A DNA stretch of 9,860 nt from Chitinophagaceae bacterium (GTDB lineage: Bacteria > Bacteroidota > Bacteroidia > Chitinophagales > Chitinophagaceae). Position 1 is the stretch's first letter. Every line of letters starts with the position of its first letter. The notes under the pieces are model-generated. The model was not told the origin of the DNA. It ran no database searches and saw nothing but the letters and a program-made list of their open reading frames with translations. Shown here in pieces: positions 1 through 7,412 of this stretch. The translations under genes were made by a program, and so were the position numbers. The stretch covers positions 6,428 through 16,287 of the forward strand of contig VIKJ01000067.1 in the NCBI GenBank assembly GCA_008080615.1. The letters are read 5' to 3'.

Positions 1-660
1 AGCACAAAAAAATCAATTCCATTAAAAGTGACTCCTTTTAAAATGGATGAGTATGCTGTAACTAATATTGAATTTTTAGAATTTACAACTAAAAATCCAA
101 ATTGGAGAAGATCTAAAGTAAGCCAACTTTTTGCAGACACTAATTACTTAAGATATTGGGAAACGGATACATCCATCGGGAAACATAACGAAAATATTTA
201 CAACTCTCCGGTAGTATATGTTTCATGGTTTGCAGCACAGGCCTATTGTAAGTGGAAAAATAAAAGATTACCAACAGTTGCAGAATGGGAAATGGCGGGC
301 AATGCAGCACCTATTAATATTAAATATACATCATTAACAGAGTATATTTTAGGGTGGTACAAAAAGCCAAATCTAAAAGTTTTACCAAATGTAAAAACAA
401 CTTTCAAAAATGTTTATGGGTTGTATGATATGCATGGATTAATATGGGAATGGACATTTAATTTCAACAGTTTTATTAGCAACGGAGATTCAAGAGGGGA
501 TACAGAAGATGATCAAAAAGCATTTTGTGCATCAGGTTCCATAAATGTTAAAGATAGAAAAGATTATGCAGGCTTTCTCCGCTTTAGTTATCGTGGTAGC
601 TTAAGAGGTAACTATTGTATTGCTAACCTTGGGTTTCGATGTGCCAAAAATATTAATTAG
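1..660 (+). CDS. nirV: NirV-like SUMF1/FGE-fold protein, 5' truncated by window edge
   Basis: The frame is open from base 1, so the start lies outside the window; a GTG at 28 is only an internal Val. The visible 219 residues carry SUMF1 / formylglycine-generating-enzyme fold signatures: FKMDEYAVTN near residues 13-22, RLPTVAEWE at 89-97, WEW at 149-151 and LGFRC at 210-214. The NPNWRRS...LFAD...YLRYW stretch (residues ~32-53) is the style of NirV, the SUMF1-like protein commonly encoded beside the copper nitrite reductase gene nirK. The active-site Cys pair of true formylglycine-generating enzymes is absent; that segment reads KDYAGFLRFSYR (187-198), as I recall for NirV. It is therefore probably not a sulfatase activator. 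Its exact role in nitrite reduction is not established. It lies 58 bp before the SCO gene and may share a transcript with it. The fold is clear; the NirV label rests on remembered family sequence plus context. Confidence 0.82.
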   Translation, partial: STKKSIPLKVTPFKMDEYAVTNIEFLEFTTKNPNWRRSKVSQLFADTNYLRYWETDTSIGKHNENIYNSPVVYVSWFAAQAYCKWKNKRLPTVAEWEMAGNAAPINIKYTSLTEYILGWYKKPNLKVLPNVKTTFKNVYGLYDMHGLIWEWTFNFNSFISNGDSRGDTEDDQKAFCASGSINVKDRKDYAGFLRFSYRGSLRGNYCIANLGFRCAKNIN

Positions 661-681
661 CTTTTTCAATATCAATAATAA

Positions 682-701
682 ATTAAGAACTGATTAAGAA
701 C
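682..701 (+). repeat. Tandem 9-bp direct repeat upstream of the SCO gene
   Basis: ATTAAGAAC occurs at 682-690 and again at 693-701, an 11-bp period close to one helical turn, 18 bp before the SCO start codon. It could be a pair of half-sites for a DNA-binding protein or chance in A/T-rich DNA. I see no convincing -7 box beside it. Confidence 0.35.
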
Positions 702-718
702 AAATAAAAAATAAAATA

Positions 719-1348
719 ATGATTAAATATATTATTGGAATTATAGTTTTGATTATTGTTGGAGGGTGCAGCCTGAAAAAAAAAGACCCTAAAATGAAAA
801 CAGGTATATCATGCTGTGAAAAAGATAGTTTGCAAATTAATGCCCATCAAAAAGAAATCAGTGAAAGAAGTATTTACCAATTAACAGAAAATTTTCAAAC
901 CCAGGAAGGGGAAAATTTTAACTTAACTATGCTAAATGGTAAACCTGTAGTTATTGGAATGATATTTACCCATTGTACATATGCTTGCCCTCGATTAACA
1001 ACTGATATAAAAAACATAGCAGACTCATTAAAAGACGATGTTAAAAAAGTAAACTTTGTGTTGGTAAGCTTTGATGCAGATAGAGACAAGCCTGCCCGTT
1101 TAAAAGTATTTTCAAACCAAATGGAATTGAGTGAAGACTGGATTTTACTCCACGGCAGCGATGACGCGGTAAGATCCTTATCGGCCCTGCTGAATGTACA
1201 ATATGAAAAGGATGCTGATGGCAATTTTTCACACACTAATCTTGTATCCGTTTTAGATAAAGATGGTGTGTTACAATTTCAGAAATCAGGATTGGGTGCA
1301 ACGCATGATGAAACTATAAAAACAATTAAAAAACTAATTGATTTATAA
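719..1348 (+). CDS. SCO1/SenC-family copper chaperone lipoprotein
   Basis: A 209-residue protein with a short hydrophobic leader ending in a lipobox (VGGC, Cys17), so it is probably a lipoprotein on the outer face of the inner membrane. The thioredoxin-like SCO domain follows. It has the copper-binding CxxxC motif (Cys86-Thr-Tyr-Ala-Cys90, then Pro) and the conserved distal His (His172 in FSHTN). An extra Cys pair (32-33) sits in the linker. SCO proteins deliver copper to, or reduce thiols at, Cu sites such as CuA of oxidases; in denitrification clusters they are often near nirK or nosZ. Neither NorCB nor Nod contains copper, so the likely client is a copper enzyme outside the window, plausibly NirK next to nirV (inference). 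The ATG at 719 is chosen because it gives the complete leader peptide. No hairpin terminator is evident after the stop. Confidence 0.93.
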   Translation: MIKYIIGIIVLIIVGGCSLKKKDPKMKTGISCCEKDSLQINAHQKEISERSIYQLTENFQTQEGENFNLTMLNGKPVVIGMIFTHCTYACPRLTTDIKNIADSLKDDVKKVNFVLVSFDADRDKPARLKVFSNQMELSEDWILLHGSDDAVRSLSALLNVQYEKDADGNFSHTNLVSVLDKDGVLQFQKSGLGATHDETIKTIKKLIDL

Positions 1349-1404
1349 AGTGTAACTGATTGCTGTTTTTATTGTTTCCTAAAAATATATACGGCTGCAA
1401 TACA

Positions 1405-1425
1405 ATCAATATTGATAAATATTAA
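1405..1425 (+). promoter_or_regulatory. Palindrome overlapping an FNR-like box upstream of norC
   Basis: ATCAATATTGAT (1405-1416) is a perfect 12-bp palindrome. Overlapping it, TTGATAAATATTAA (1412-1425) matches the FNR-type consensus TTGAT-N4-ATCAA at 9 of 10 specified positions. It lies ~120 bp before norC. In A/T-rich DNA such matches occur by chance, but the location before an anaerobic NO-reductase operon makes a CRP/FNR-family site (for example a DNR/NnrR-like NO sensor) plausible. Confidence 0.4.
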
Positions 1426-1439
1426 AAATAAATTCAGTA

Positions 1440-1484
1440 TGTGACTCAAATCATAAAAAATAGCTTGCTTGCAAATTACTTTCA
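1440..1484 (+). promoter_or_regulatory. Candidate norC promoter: CRP/FNR-like dyad plus weak -7 box
   Basis: TGTGA-CTCAAA-TCATA (1440-1455) has the spacing of a CRP/FNR-superfamily site, with 9 of 10 half-site bases matching TGTGA-N6-TCACA. Downstream, TACTTTCA (1477-1484) is a weak version of the Bacteroidota -7 element TAnnTTTG. With the dyad centre at 1447.5, a start site near 1489 would put it at about -41.5, the usual class II activator position, and would place the -7-like box at about -12 to -5. This leaves a ~56-nt leader before norC. The geometry is consistent but unproven. The rest of the 1349-1544 gap holds no ORF that I can support. Confidence 0.42.
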
Positions 1485-1544
1485 CCGAAATATATCAATA
1501 ATCTACACTAGTAAAGTTTATTTACATTACTCAAATTAAAATAT

Positions 1545-1970
1545 ATGTTATCAAAATCACAGGCAAAAGTATTTTTTCTAGGAGGTACAATTGTCACCTT
1601 TATTATTTTCTTAGGTCTTTCATGGCACTCATTAAGTAGCGAAGTTCCAAAACGAACACATGAAGAAAACCTTTCTGCAAAGGTAATTAGAGGCAAAGTA
1701 TTATGGGAGAAAAATAACTGTATGGGTTGTCACACTATTTTAGGTGAAGGTGCTTACTATGCACCTGAACTAACTAAGGTTTACGAAAGACGGGGCGAAG
1801 GTTATATTACTGCCGTATTAACAACTAAAGCACCTTGGCAGCCACGAGGTAGAAAGATGGTGGCATACGGTTTTTCAGCTACAGATGCAGCTGATTTAAT
1901 TGGCTTTCTTAAATGGATTGGTGAAACAGACCTCAATGGATTTCCGCCAAAACCAGCGTACAAAAAATAA
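1545..1970 (+). CDS. norC: Nitric oxide reductase cytochrome c subunit NorC
   Basis: A 141-residue membrane-anchored monohaem cytochrome c, the electron-entry subunit of cytochrome-c-dependent NO reductase (cNOR). One N-terminal membrane helix spans about residues 9-29. It is followed by a periplasmic domain with the haem-binding motif Cys59-Met-Gly-Cys62-His63 in a CHTILGEGAYYAPEL context typical of NorC. Met105 (in GRKMVAYGF) is the likely distal haem ligand. The length is normal for the family. It is the first gene of the norCBQDEF operon, 26 bp before norB. The ATG at 1545 is preceded by an A/T-rich stretch with no Shine-Dalgarno sequence, as is usual in Bacteroidota. NorC passes electrons from a soluble c-type cytochrome or cupredoxin to the low-spin haem b of NorB. 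Confidence 0.96.
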   Translation: MLSKSQAKVFFLGGTIVTFIIFLGLSWHSLSSEVPKRTHEENLSAKVIRGKVLWEKNNCMGCHTILGEGAYYAPELTKVYERRGEGYITAVLTTKAPWQPRGRKMVAYGFSATDAADLIGFLKWIGETDLNGFPPKPAYKK

Positions 1971-1996
1971 CGTCAACTCACTTCTAAAATATTTTT

Positions 1997-3292
1997 ATGA
2001 AATATAAATCACAAAAAGTAGCCTACTGGTTTTTTGCATTTTCTATGTTGCTGTTAGTACTTCAAATAATATATGGCTTTATAATGGGTTTTGCTCACAT
2101 GGGCTATGATGGTTTACACAACATAATTCCGTTTAATACTGCACGGGCCGTTCATACCAATTTGTTGGTTGTATGGTTATTATCTGGTTTTATGGGTGCA
2201 GCGTATTATATTATACCCGAAGAAGCGGAAGTTGAATTGGTAAATGTGAAGCTTGCTTATATTCAATTAATAACGCTTGCACTGGTAGGCGTAACTGCAA
2301 TTATAGGCTACCACTTTAACTATTGGGAAGGCCGCAAATTTTTAGAAATTCCAAGACCTTTAGACTGGCTGGTAGTTGCCAATGTGCTCACTTTTTTAGG
2401 AATAATTTTAGTTACCCTCTACAAAGGAAAAAAAAGAACTACAACCGCAATGGTATTAACCATGGGGTTAGTATTTGCTGCATTGCTTTACTTGCCAGGT
2501 ATGATTTGGTTTGATAACCAAACAATGGATTCATTTTTTCGTTGGTGGGTTGTTCACCTTTGGGTAGAAGGTGTTTGGGAATTAATTATGGGTGGAATTT
2601 TAGCGTTTTTATTAATTAAAATAACCGGTGTTGACAGAGAGGTAATTGAAAAATGGCTGTATGTAATTGTAGGTCTTACATTCATATCTGGTATATTGGG
2701 AACTGGCCACCATTACTACTATATTGGTGTTGGAAAAGTATGGTTGATTGTAGGAGGTATATTTTCTGCCTTAGAACCACTTGCATTTTTAGCAATGGCG
2801 CTATTTGCAATTGCTATGTATAGAAAGGGAGAAAAAAAACATCCCAATAAAATTGCTTTAAGCTGGACATTGGGAACTGCCATTGTTTCATTTGTAGGCG
2901 CAGGTCTTCTTGGGTTAGCACATACTTTACCACAGGTAAATATGTATACACATGGAACATTAGTTACAGCAATGCATGGTCATTTAGCTTTTTGGGGCGC
3001 TTATGGAATGATTGTATTTTCATTTATCAGTTACGCATTGCCTAATTTAACAGGAAGAAACTTATTTGATAGCAATACCGGGCAGCTCGCTTTCTGGTTA
3101 TCTAACATTGGTATGCTTGGTATGACAGTAGCTTTTGGCGTGGCAGGGGTTGCACAAGTGTACCTAGAGAGAAAAGTAGGTATTGAATTTGGCGAAGTAC
3201 AAAAAGAAATAGAGGTTCACTTTCTAGTTCTGGTAATTTGTGCCACCATGTTTGCTACTGGTGTTTCTTTATTCATTTATGAATTTAAATAA
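1997..3292 (+). CDS. norB: Nitric oxide reductase catalytic subunit NorB (cNOR)
   Basis: A 431-residue, about 12-helix haem-copper-oxidase-superfamily protein that reduces 2 NO to N2O at a haem b3 / non-haem iron (FeB) site. All diagnostic residues are present: His53 and His329 (low-spin haem b), His327 (haem b3), His187, His238 and His239 (FeB), with Glu191 and Glu260. These match Pseudomonas aeruginosa cNOR residues His207, His258, His259, Glu211 and Glu280 at a constant offset of 20. The protein lacks the N-terminal fused periplasmic domain of quinol-type enzymes, which agrees with the separate norC just upstream. The C-terminus is complete. It is a useful internal control, because the reverse-strand nod gene departs from it at exactly the catalytic positions. 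A 102-bp gap with a hairpin follows before norQ. Confidence 0.97.
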   Translation: MKYKSQKVAYWFFAFSMLLLVLQIIYGFIMGFAHMGYDGLHNIIPFNTARAVHTNLLVVWLLSGFMGAAYYIIPEEAEVELVNVKLAYIQLITLALVGVTAIIGYHFNYWEGRKFLEIPRPLDWLVVANVLTFLGIILVTLYKGKKRTTTAMVLTMGLVFAALLYLPGMIWFDNQTMDSFFRWWVVHLWVEGVWELIMGGILAFLLIKITGVDREVIEKWLYVIVGLTFISGILGTGHHYYYIGVGKVWLIVGGIFSALEPLAFLAMALFAIAMYRKGEKKHPNKIALSWTLGTAIVSFVGAGLLGLAHTLPQVNMYTHGTLVTAMHGHLAFWGAYGMIVFSFISYALPNLTGRNLFDSNTGQLAFWLSNIGMLGMTVAFGVAGVAQVYLERKVGIEFGEVQKEIEVHFLVLVICATMFATGVSLFIYEFK

Positions 3293-3320
3293 TAATAATA
3301 AATATTTCGTTTTTTTTAGA

Positions 3321-3373
3321 ATAGTGGTGTTAGGGTTTGGAAAATACAAATTATCCAATTTTAATACCACTAT
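3321..3373 (+). promoter_or_regulatory. Intercistronic hairpin between norB and norQ
   Basis: The arms ATAGTGGTGTTA (3321-3332) and TAATACCACTAT (3362-3373) pair over 12 positions with one G-U. An inner helix TTGGA/TCCAA (3337-3341 with 3354-3358) extends the fold. No T-run follows the right arm, so it does not look like a strong intrinsic terminator. An mRNA-stabilising or attenuating element that lowers norQDEF expression relative to norCB is a reasonable inference. A run of eight T precedes the structure (3310-3317). Confidence 0.5.
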
Positions 3374-3394
3374 ACTTTAATTCAATAATAAAAA

Positions 3395-4174
3395 ATGTCG
3401 TCTACAGCACCATACTACCATAGCGTTGGCAAAGAAATAGAAGTTTTTGAACATGCCTGTCGTAATAAAATAGCTTTACTGCTGAAAGGGCCAACGGGTT
3501 CAGGCAAATCAAGATTTATTGAGTACATGGCTCACAAACTAGATAAAAAACTATTAACTATTAGCTGCCACGAAGAAACATCTTCTACCGATTTAATTGG
3601 CCGGTTCATCATAAAGGGAGCTGAAACAGTTTGGCTAGACGGGCCACTTACAACTGCCGTAAAAGAAGGCTACATAATCTATTTAGACGAAATAGCAGAA
3701 GCAAGACCAGATGTTATTGTAGCCATACATTCACTAACAGATCATCGTAGAGAATTATTCATTGATAAATTAGGACAAACATTTAAAGCACATGAAGATT
3801 TTATGCTGGTATCCTCTTTTAACCCAGGTTATCAACGGGGCTTTAAAGAATTAAAACCATCTACCCGACAGCGTTTTGTGGCCATGTCGTTTAATTACCC
3901 TGATGCAAAAATTGAAGCTGAAATTTTAATGAATGAAAGCCAGATTCCAGAAGATATTGCAAAAAAATTGGTGGCCATTGGAAGTAAAATAAGAAACCTA
4001 ACAGAATTAGGACTCACAGAAACTGTATCCACCAGGTTACTGGTAGATGCTGCTAAGCTTATACACACTGGATTACCGAAAAGGTTATCCGTTAGAGTTG
4101 CTATAGTAGAGCCGCTAACAGACGATCTTCAGGTTACAGAAGCACTTAATGATTTATGCAATTTGATGATTTAA
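3395..4174 (+). CDS. norQ: NorQ, MoxR/CbbQ-family AAA+ ATPase for NOR maturation
   Basis: A 259-residue AAA+ ATPase of the CbbQ/NorQ/MoxR group. Walker A is GPTGSGKS (32-39). Walker B is IIYLDEI (94-100, Asp98-Glu99). Sensor 1 is the Asn in SSFNPGYQ (Asn143), and STRQR (156-160) supplies arginine-finger candidates. Arg214 in VSTRLL is a sensor-2 candidate. NorQ works with the VWA protein NorD, encoded 18 bp downstream. The pair is needed for activation of NorCB, in current models by remodelling NorB to allow FeB insertion. It acts in the cytoplasm at the membrane. The length and the ATG at 3395 are as expected. The NorQ-specific name rests on the norB/norD context, since MoxR-type ATPases are otherwise general. 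Confidence 0.95.
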   Translation: MSSTAPYYHSVGKEIEVFEHACRNKIALLLKGPTGSGKSRFIEYMAHKLDKKLLTISCHEETSSTDLIGRFIIKGAETVWLDGPLTTAVKEGYIIYLDEIAEARPDVIVAIHSLTDHRRELFIDKLGQTFKAHEDFMLVSSFNPGYQRGFKELKPSTRQRFVAMSFNYPDAKIEAEILMNESQIPEDIAKKLVAIGSKIRNLTELGLTETVSTRLLVDAAKLIHTGLPKRLSVRVAIVEPLTDDLQVTEALNDLCNLMI

Positions 4175-4192
4175 ATTAAGTAAATAATTCCG

Positions 4193-5959
4193 ATGGCACT
4201 TGATGAATATTTATATGGAAAAATTGCTAATTATTTTAAAAAAAATAAAAAAGTATCAGAAGAAGTATTAAACCGCACAGTTTGTTTAGAAGATATTAAA
4301 CCACGCCTTACCATTCTGTCTAGGGCAATTACTGGTGAGGCTGTAGAAATTTTTCCTGCAGAAAGAGAAGGTGGATATAAGAAAAATAACTTTTTTTTAC
4401 CAACTACATTTTCTATTTTTCCTACCTACCTGCAAAATTTATCATTTTATTTTTTTCGGATACTATACCTATCTGTTCAAAAAAAACTAGAATTAAACTG
4501 GTATGGTGCAAACGAGCTACCATTACTAACTGCCCAATTAAAAGCCAAAGAATCGTCTGGTAAAATACTGGAATTACTTTTTAATGAATATCCAATTACC
4601 AAGCAATTACACCAAGATTTTGAACTCTGTATGCAAAATAATGCTACAGAAAAATTACCCGTTGATTATAGCTGGCTATATGGAAAATGGATGTTTAATG
4701 AAGCAGTAAAAACTGAGAATGAGTTGTTGGAGAATTTTTCCGAAAACACTAAAACCGCAGGCGTAAATAAAGTTGCTACTGTTTTAAAAGCAAAAGCAGT
4801 AGAACAAGTTACCACTATTGAAGTAGATAAAAAACAGCAGGAAGATTATGTAATGACGCACAATTTCGAGAAAGTAGAAACAGCTGATGAATTTAGTGGA
4901 GTATGGAGAGATTTTGACGGAGAAGATGAATTAGAAAAACAGGCAGATGCCTTGGATGAACTGAACATGAAATACACCATTCGTATAGATGATGTTGCCC
5001 ATTCGGTTTATCAGGCCGATTTTACAGAAAATACCACCATATCGGAGAGTGCAGAAACTGCTGTTGCAGGACATCACATTTGTTATGATGAATGGAACTA
5101 TGCGAAACAATCATATAAAAAAGATTTTTGTAAAGTTTATCCATCAAAACAATTGAAAAAAGAGGTGGATTATTTTAATAATACTATTACAAAAAATGCT
5201 TCCACACTCCTTGGGTTACGCAAAATGCTAACTCATGTAAATAATAAAATGCAGCAACAAAGGCGGCAAACACAAGGTGATGAATTTGAAATAGATGCCG
5301 TTACTGATCTATATGCAGATGTACATTCGGGCCATACCCCATCGGAAAAAATCTATCTGTCTAAAAGAAAAAAGGAGAAAGATCTATCTATTTTAATATT
5401 ACTGGATATCAGTTTATCAAGCGATGGCTATGCTGCCGGAAACAGAGTGATAGATGTAGAAAAACAGGTCTCTATTTTATTTGGAGAAATTTTACATGAA
5501 TTCAATATTGATTTTTCTATTAATTGTTTTTACTCAAAAACCCGAAACTATTCCACTTACCTAACATTAAAAGATTTTGATGAAGAGTGGAATAGTTCAA
5601 AGTACAAAATAGGTGCGGTAGAACCTGCAGGCTACACTCGGATAGGCGCTGCCCTTCGCCACTCGGGCGCATTGCTTCAACAACGAGGCACTAGGAATAA
5701 ATGGGTCATTTTAATTTCGGATGGGAAACCAAATGATTATGATAAATATGAGGGAAAATATGGAATACAGGATGTTAAACAAGCCTTACGCGAATTAAAT
5801 ATGGGCCATATTAACGCTTATGCGTTAGCTATAGAGGCACAAGCAAAATATTATTTACCACAAATGTTTGGTCAAAATCACTACCAGATTCTTACAACAC
5901 CAGTTGAGTTGCTAACTGCATTGGTAAAATTATACGAAAAAATAAAACACCAAACTTAA
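4193..5959 (+). CDS. norD: NorD, VWA-domain partner of NorQ
   Basis: A 588-residue protein with a C-terminal von Willebrand factor A domain (about 395-588). The metal-ion-dependent adhesion site is complete: Asp405-x-Ser407-x-Ser409 (DISLS), Thr482 (in GYTRIG) and Asp510 (in ISDGKPNDY). The N-terminal ~390 residues are helical and charged. A Glu/Asp-rich stretch around 225-255 probably forms a flexible linker. NorD docks NorQ onto immature NorCB in the accepted model. Spacing is 18 bp from norQ and 19 bp to norE, so co-transcription is likely. Codon use and A/T content resemble the neighbours. The family and role are well supported by the MIDAS motif plus operon position; the N-terminal region is too divergent for me to subdivide. 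Confidence 0.94.
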   Translation: MALDEYLYGKIANYFKKNKKVSEEVLNRTVCLEDIKPRLTILSRAITGEAVEIFPAEREGGYKKNNFFLPTTFSIFPTYLQNLSFYFFRILYLSVQKKLELNWYGANELPLLTAQLKAKESSGKILELLFNEYPITKQLHQDFELCMQNNATEKLPVDYSWLYGKWMFNEAVKTENELLENFSENTKTAGVNKVATVLKAKAVEQVTTIEVDKKQQEDYVMTHNFEKVETADEFSGVWRDFDGEDELEKQADALDELNMKYTIRIDDVAHSVYQADFTENTTISESAETAVAGHHICYDEWNYAKQSYKKDFCKVYPSKQLKKEVDYFNNTITKNASTLLGLRKMLTHVNNKMQQQRRQTQGDEFEIDAVTDLYADVHSGHTPSEKIYLSKRKKEKDLSILILLDISLSSDGYAAGNRVIDVEKQVSILFGEILHEFNIDFSINCFYSKTRNYSTYLTLKDFDEEWNSSKYKIGAVEPAGYTRIGAALRHSGALLQQRGTRNKWVILISDGKPNDYDKYEGKYGIQDVKQALRELNMGHINAYALAIEAQAKYYLPQMFGQNHYQILTTPVELLTALVKLYEKIKHQT

Positions 5960-5978
5960 CACTTATCTTGAAAAAATT

Positions 5979-6560
5979 ATGGAAGCAAAAGCCATCAACT
6001 ACAAAAGTATCTACTACCCTCCAGGCGGAATCCTTATATGGATTATTATTTTTTTAGAACTAATTACATTTGGTATGGGATTGTTTGCATTTGCTTTTTA
6101 CAGCAGGGAAGATCCTGGACTGTTTCATTCATCGAGGTTAGCATTAAATAAAACCATTGGAGTAATCAACACATTATTACTATTAACAAGTGGCTTTTGC
6201 ATGGCAGAAACCATAAAATGTGTAAAGAAAAATAATCTCAAAAAAGCAGCTCTTTTTTTAAAACTCACTAATTTAGGAGGGATCCTATTTATAGTATTAA
6301 AAGCAACTGAGTATTATCAAAAAATAACTGCAGGCATCAGCATAAGCACTAATTTATTTTATACCTATTACTGGCTGCTTACCGCGTTTCATTTAGTGCA
6401 TGTAATAACAGGGCTTGTAATACTGGCGTTTGTGTTTGCAGGGATAACCAAAAATAAAGCAACTATTAACATTGAAAATATGGAGGCAAGTGCTGCATTT
6501 TGGCATATGTGTGACCTCATCTGGTTGCTATTGTTTCCTGTATTTTACTTACTATTATGA
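5979..6560 (+). CDS. norE: NorE, cytochrome c oxidase subunit III-like membrane protein
   Basis: A 193-residue protein with about five membrane helices (roughly 16-40, 58-78, 94-110, 128-155 and 175-193), matching the shortened COX3 family to which NorE belongs. Typical COX3-like residues are visible: Glu111 in KATEYY, His138/His141 in FHLVHVITG, and the C-terminal WHMCDLIWLLLFPVFY. NorE is not a catalytic subunit of NOR; in Paracoccus it is accessory and affects NOR activity. The gene lies 19 bp after norD and 76 bp before norF. By sequence alone it could be an oxidase subunit III, but no oxidase I/II genes are nearby, so NorE is the better name. Confidence 0.9.
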   Translation: MEAKAINYKSIYYPPGGILIWIIIFLELITFGMGLFAFAFYSREDPGLFHSSRLALNKTIGVINTLLLLTSGFCMAETIKCVKKNNLKKAALFLKLTNLGGILFIVLKATEYYQKITAGISISTNLFYTYYWLLTAFHLVHVITGLVILAFVFAGITKNKATINIENMEASAAFWHMCDLIWLLLFPVFYLLL

Positions 6561-6636
6561 TCAACAAATCAGCATAAAAAGTTTTTGCAAATAATACTGA
6601 AAATAGTTGCTGTTGATAATAAGTGAACTTAATAAA

Positions 6637-6891
6637 ATGAAAAATAAAAATATTTTAACCTGGATACTATTAATAGTATTAACATTAATTACCACAATAA
6701 TTGCAGGTATGGGTAGTGTAGCTTACCTAATTTTAGTGGTGGCTGCTTTAAAATTTTTACTCATTGCCTTTCAATTTATGGAGTTTAAAAATATTTTCTA
6801 TTTTATTTATAGAAAATTTATGAAATCACATTCAACAATAAATGTTACAGATATTAAAAGTGCATGGATATTAAAAATGTTTCTGGCATAA
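6637..6891 (+). CDS. norF: NorF-like small COX4-type membrane protein
   Basis: An 84-residue protein with two hydrophobic helices (about 6-26 and 28-48). The ALKFLLIAFQFMEFK segment resembles the prokaryotic cytochrome-oxidase subunit IV / NorF family. I choose the ATG at 6637; an upstream in-frame TTG at 6607 would add ten non-conserved residues. It is the last gene of norCBQDEF. The order is that of Paracoccus-type operons, which supports the name although the protein is short and divergent. The C-terminal ~30 residues are polar. Its stop codon (6889-6891) is immediately followed by the stop of the convergent gene, with no room for a terminator. Confidence 0.8.
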   Translation: MKNKNILTWILLIVLTLITTIIAGMGSVAYLILVVAALKFLLIAFQFMEFKNIFYFIYRKFMKSHSTINVTDIKSAWILKMFLA

Positions 6892-7284
6892 TTAAATTGC
6901 ACAGGTATATTTTGTGGAACTCTCTTTTGAGCGTATTTTAATTTTTGTTAAAATTTCATTTGCAACTCTCATATCAAAATCTACATGCTTCTTTTTTGGA
7001 ACACCCATGGAAGACAGGTCTATGTAGATATCAGGCTTAATTGAATGATTACCTAAACAAGCTTTTGAGCATGCCAGCGGGCAACCATCAATAGCAATAA
7101 TTTTTCTACCAGAAGTAGCCAGGCGTACAAGATGCTTTACATCGCCGCCTACACCCGCAATACAGGACATTTCTACCACATTCATTCTGTCTAGCTGAAT
7201 AGCAATATAGTTTGCCATTTGTGCAGCACTTGAACAACCGGAGCATGAATACAGCAGCGGTTTATTGTTAGTTTTTATTTTCAT
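6892..7284 (-). CDS. Putative zinc-binding DGC-domain protein
   Basis: A 130-residue soluble protein rich in ordered cysteines: Cys14 and Cys17 (YSCSGCS), Cys41 (SCIAGVGGD), and Cys68, Cys72 and Cys76 in DGCPLACSKACL, which contains the Asp-Gly-Cys signature of the DGC family of putative metal-binding proteins. The function of the family is not known; its occurrence here beside NO-metabolism genes suggests metal or redox handling (inference). I choose the ATG at 7284, directly before the conserved domain. An in-frame ATG at 7392 would add 36 residues that look like translated intergenic DNA. The gene starts 129 bp after the displaced nod stop at 7413 on the same strand, so it may be read through from the nod promoter. 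Apart from the possible alternative start, 7285-7412 holds nothing I can assign. Confidence 0.85.
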   Translation of the reverse strand: MKIKTNNKPLLYSCSGCSSAAQMANYIAIQLDRMNVVEMSCIAGVGGDVKHLVRLATSGRKIIAIDGCPLACSKACLGNHSIKPDIYIDLSSMGVPKKKHVDFDMRVANEILTKIKIRSKESSTKYTCAI

Positions 7285-7412
7285 TATAGAAATATTATTT
7301 TTAGTAAGTCGATTATTTAGAAGGCTAAATAAAAATTGGATTCGCCAGATAGTATATATTTTAATATTATGCCAGAGTTGCAATTGTTTCATCGGAGGGT
7401 ATTTTATTGTAT

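Noticed and set aside
895..1236. 113-codon reverse-strand ORF inside the SCO gene
   Set aside because: It lies wholly inside a well-supported SCO coding region with CxxxC and His motifs on the plus strand, and its product shows no recognisable motif.
3310..3317. T8 run as the tail of an intrinsic terminator after norB
   Set aside because: No stable hairpin lies immediately before the T-run; the stem-loop comes after it.
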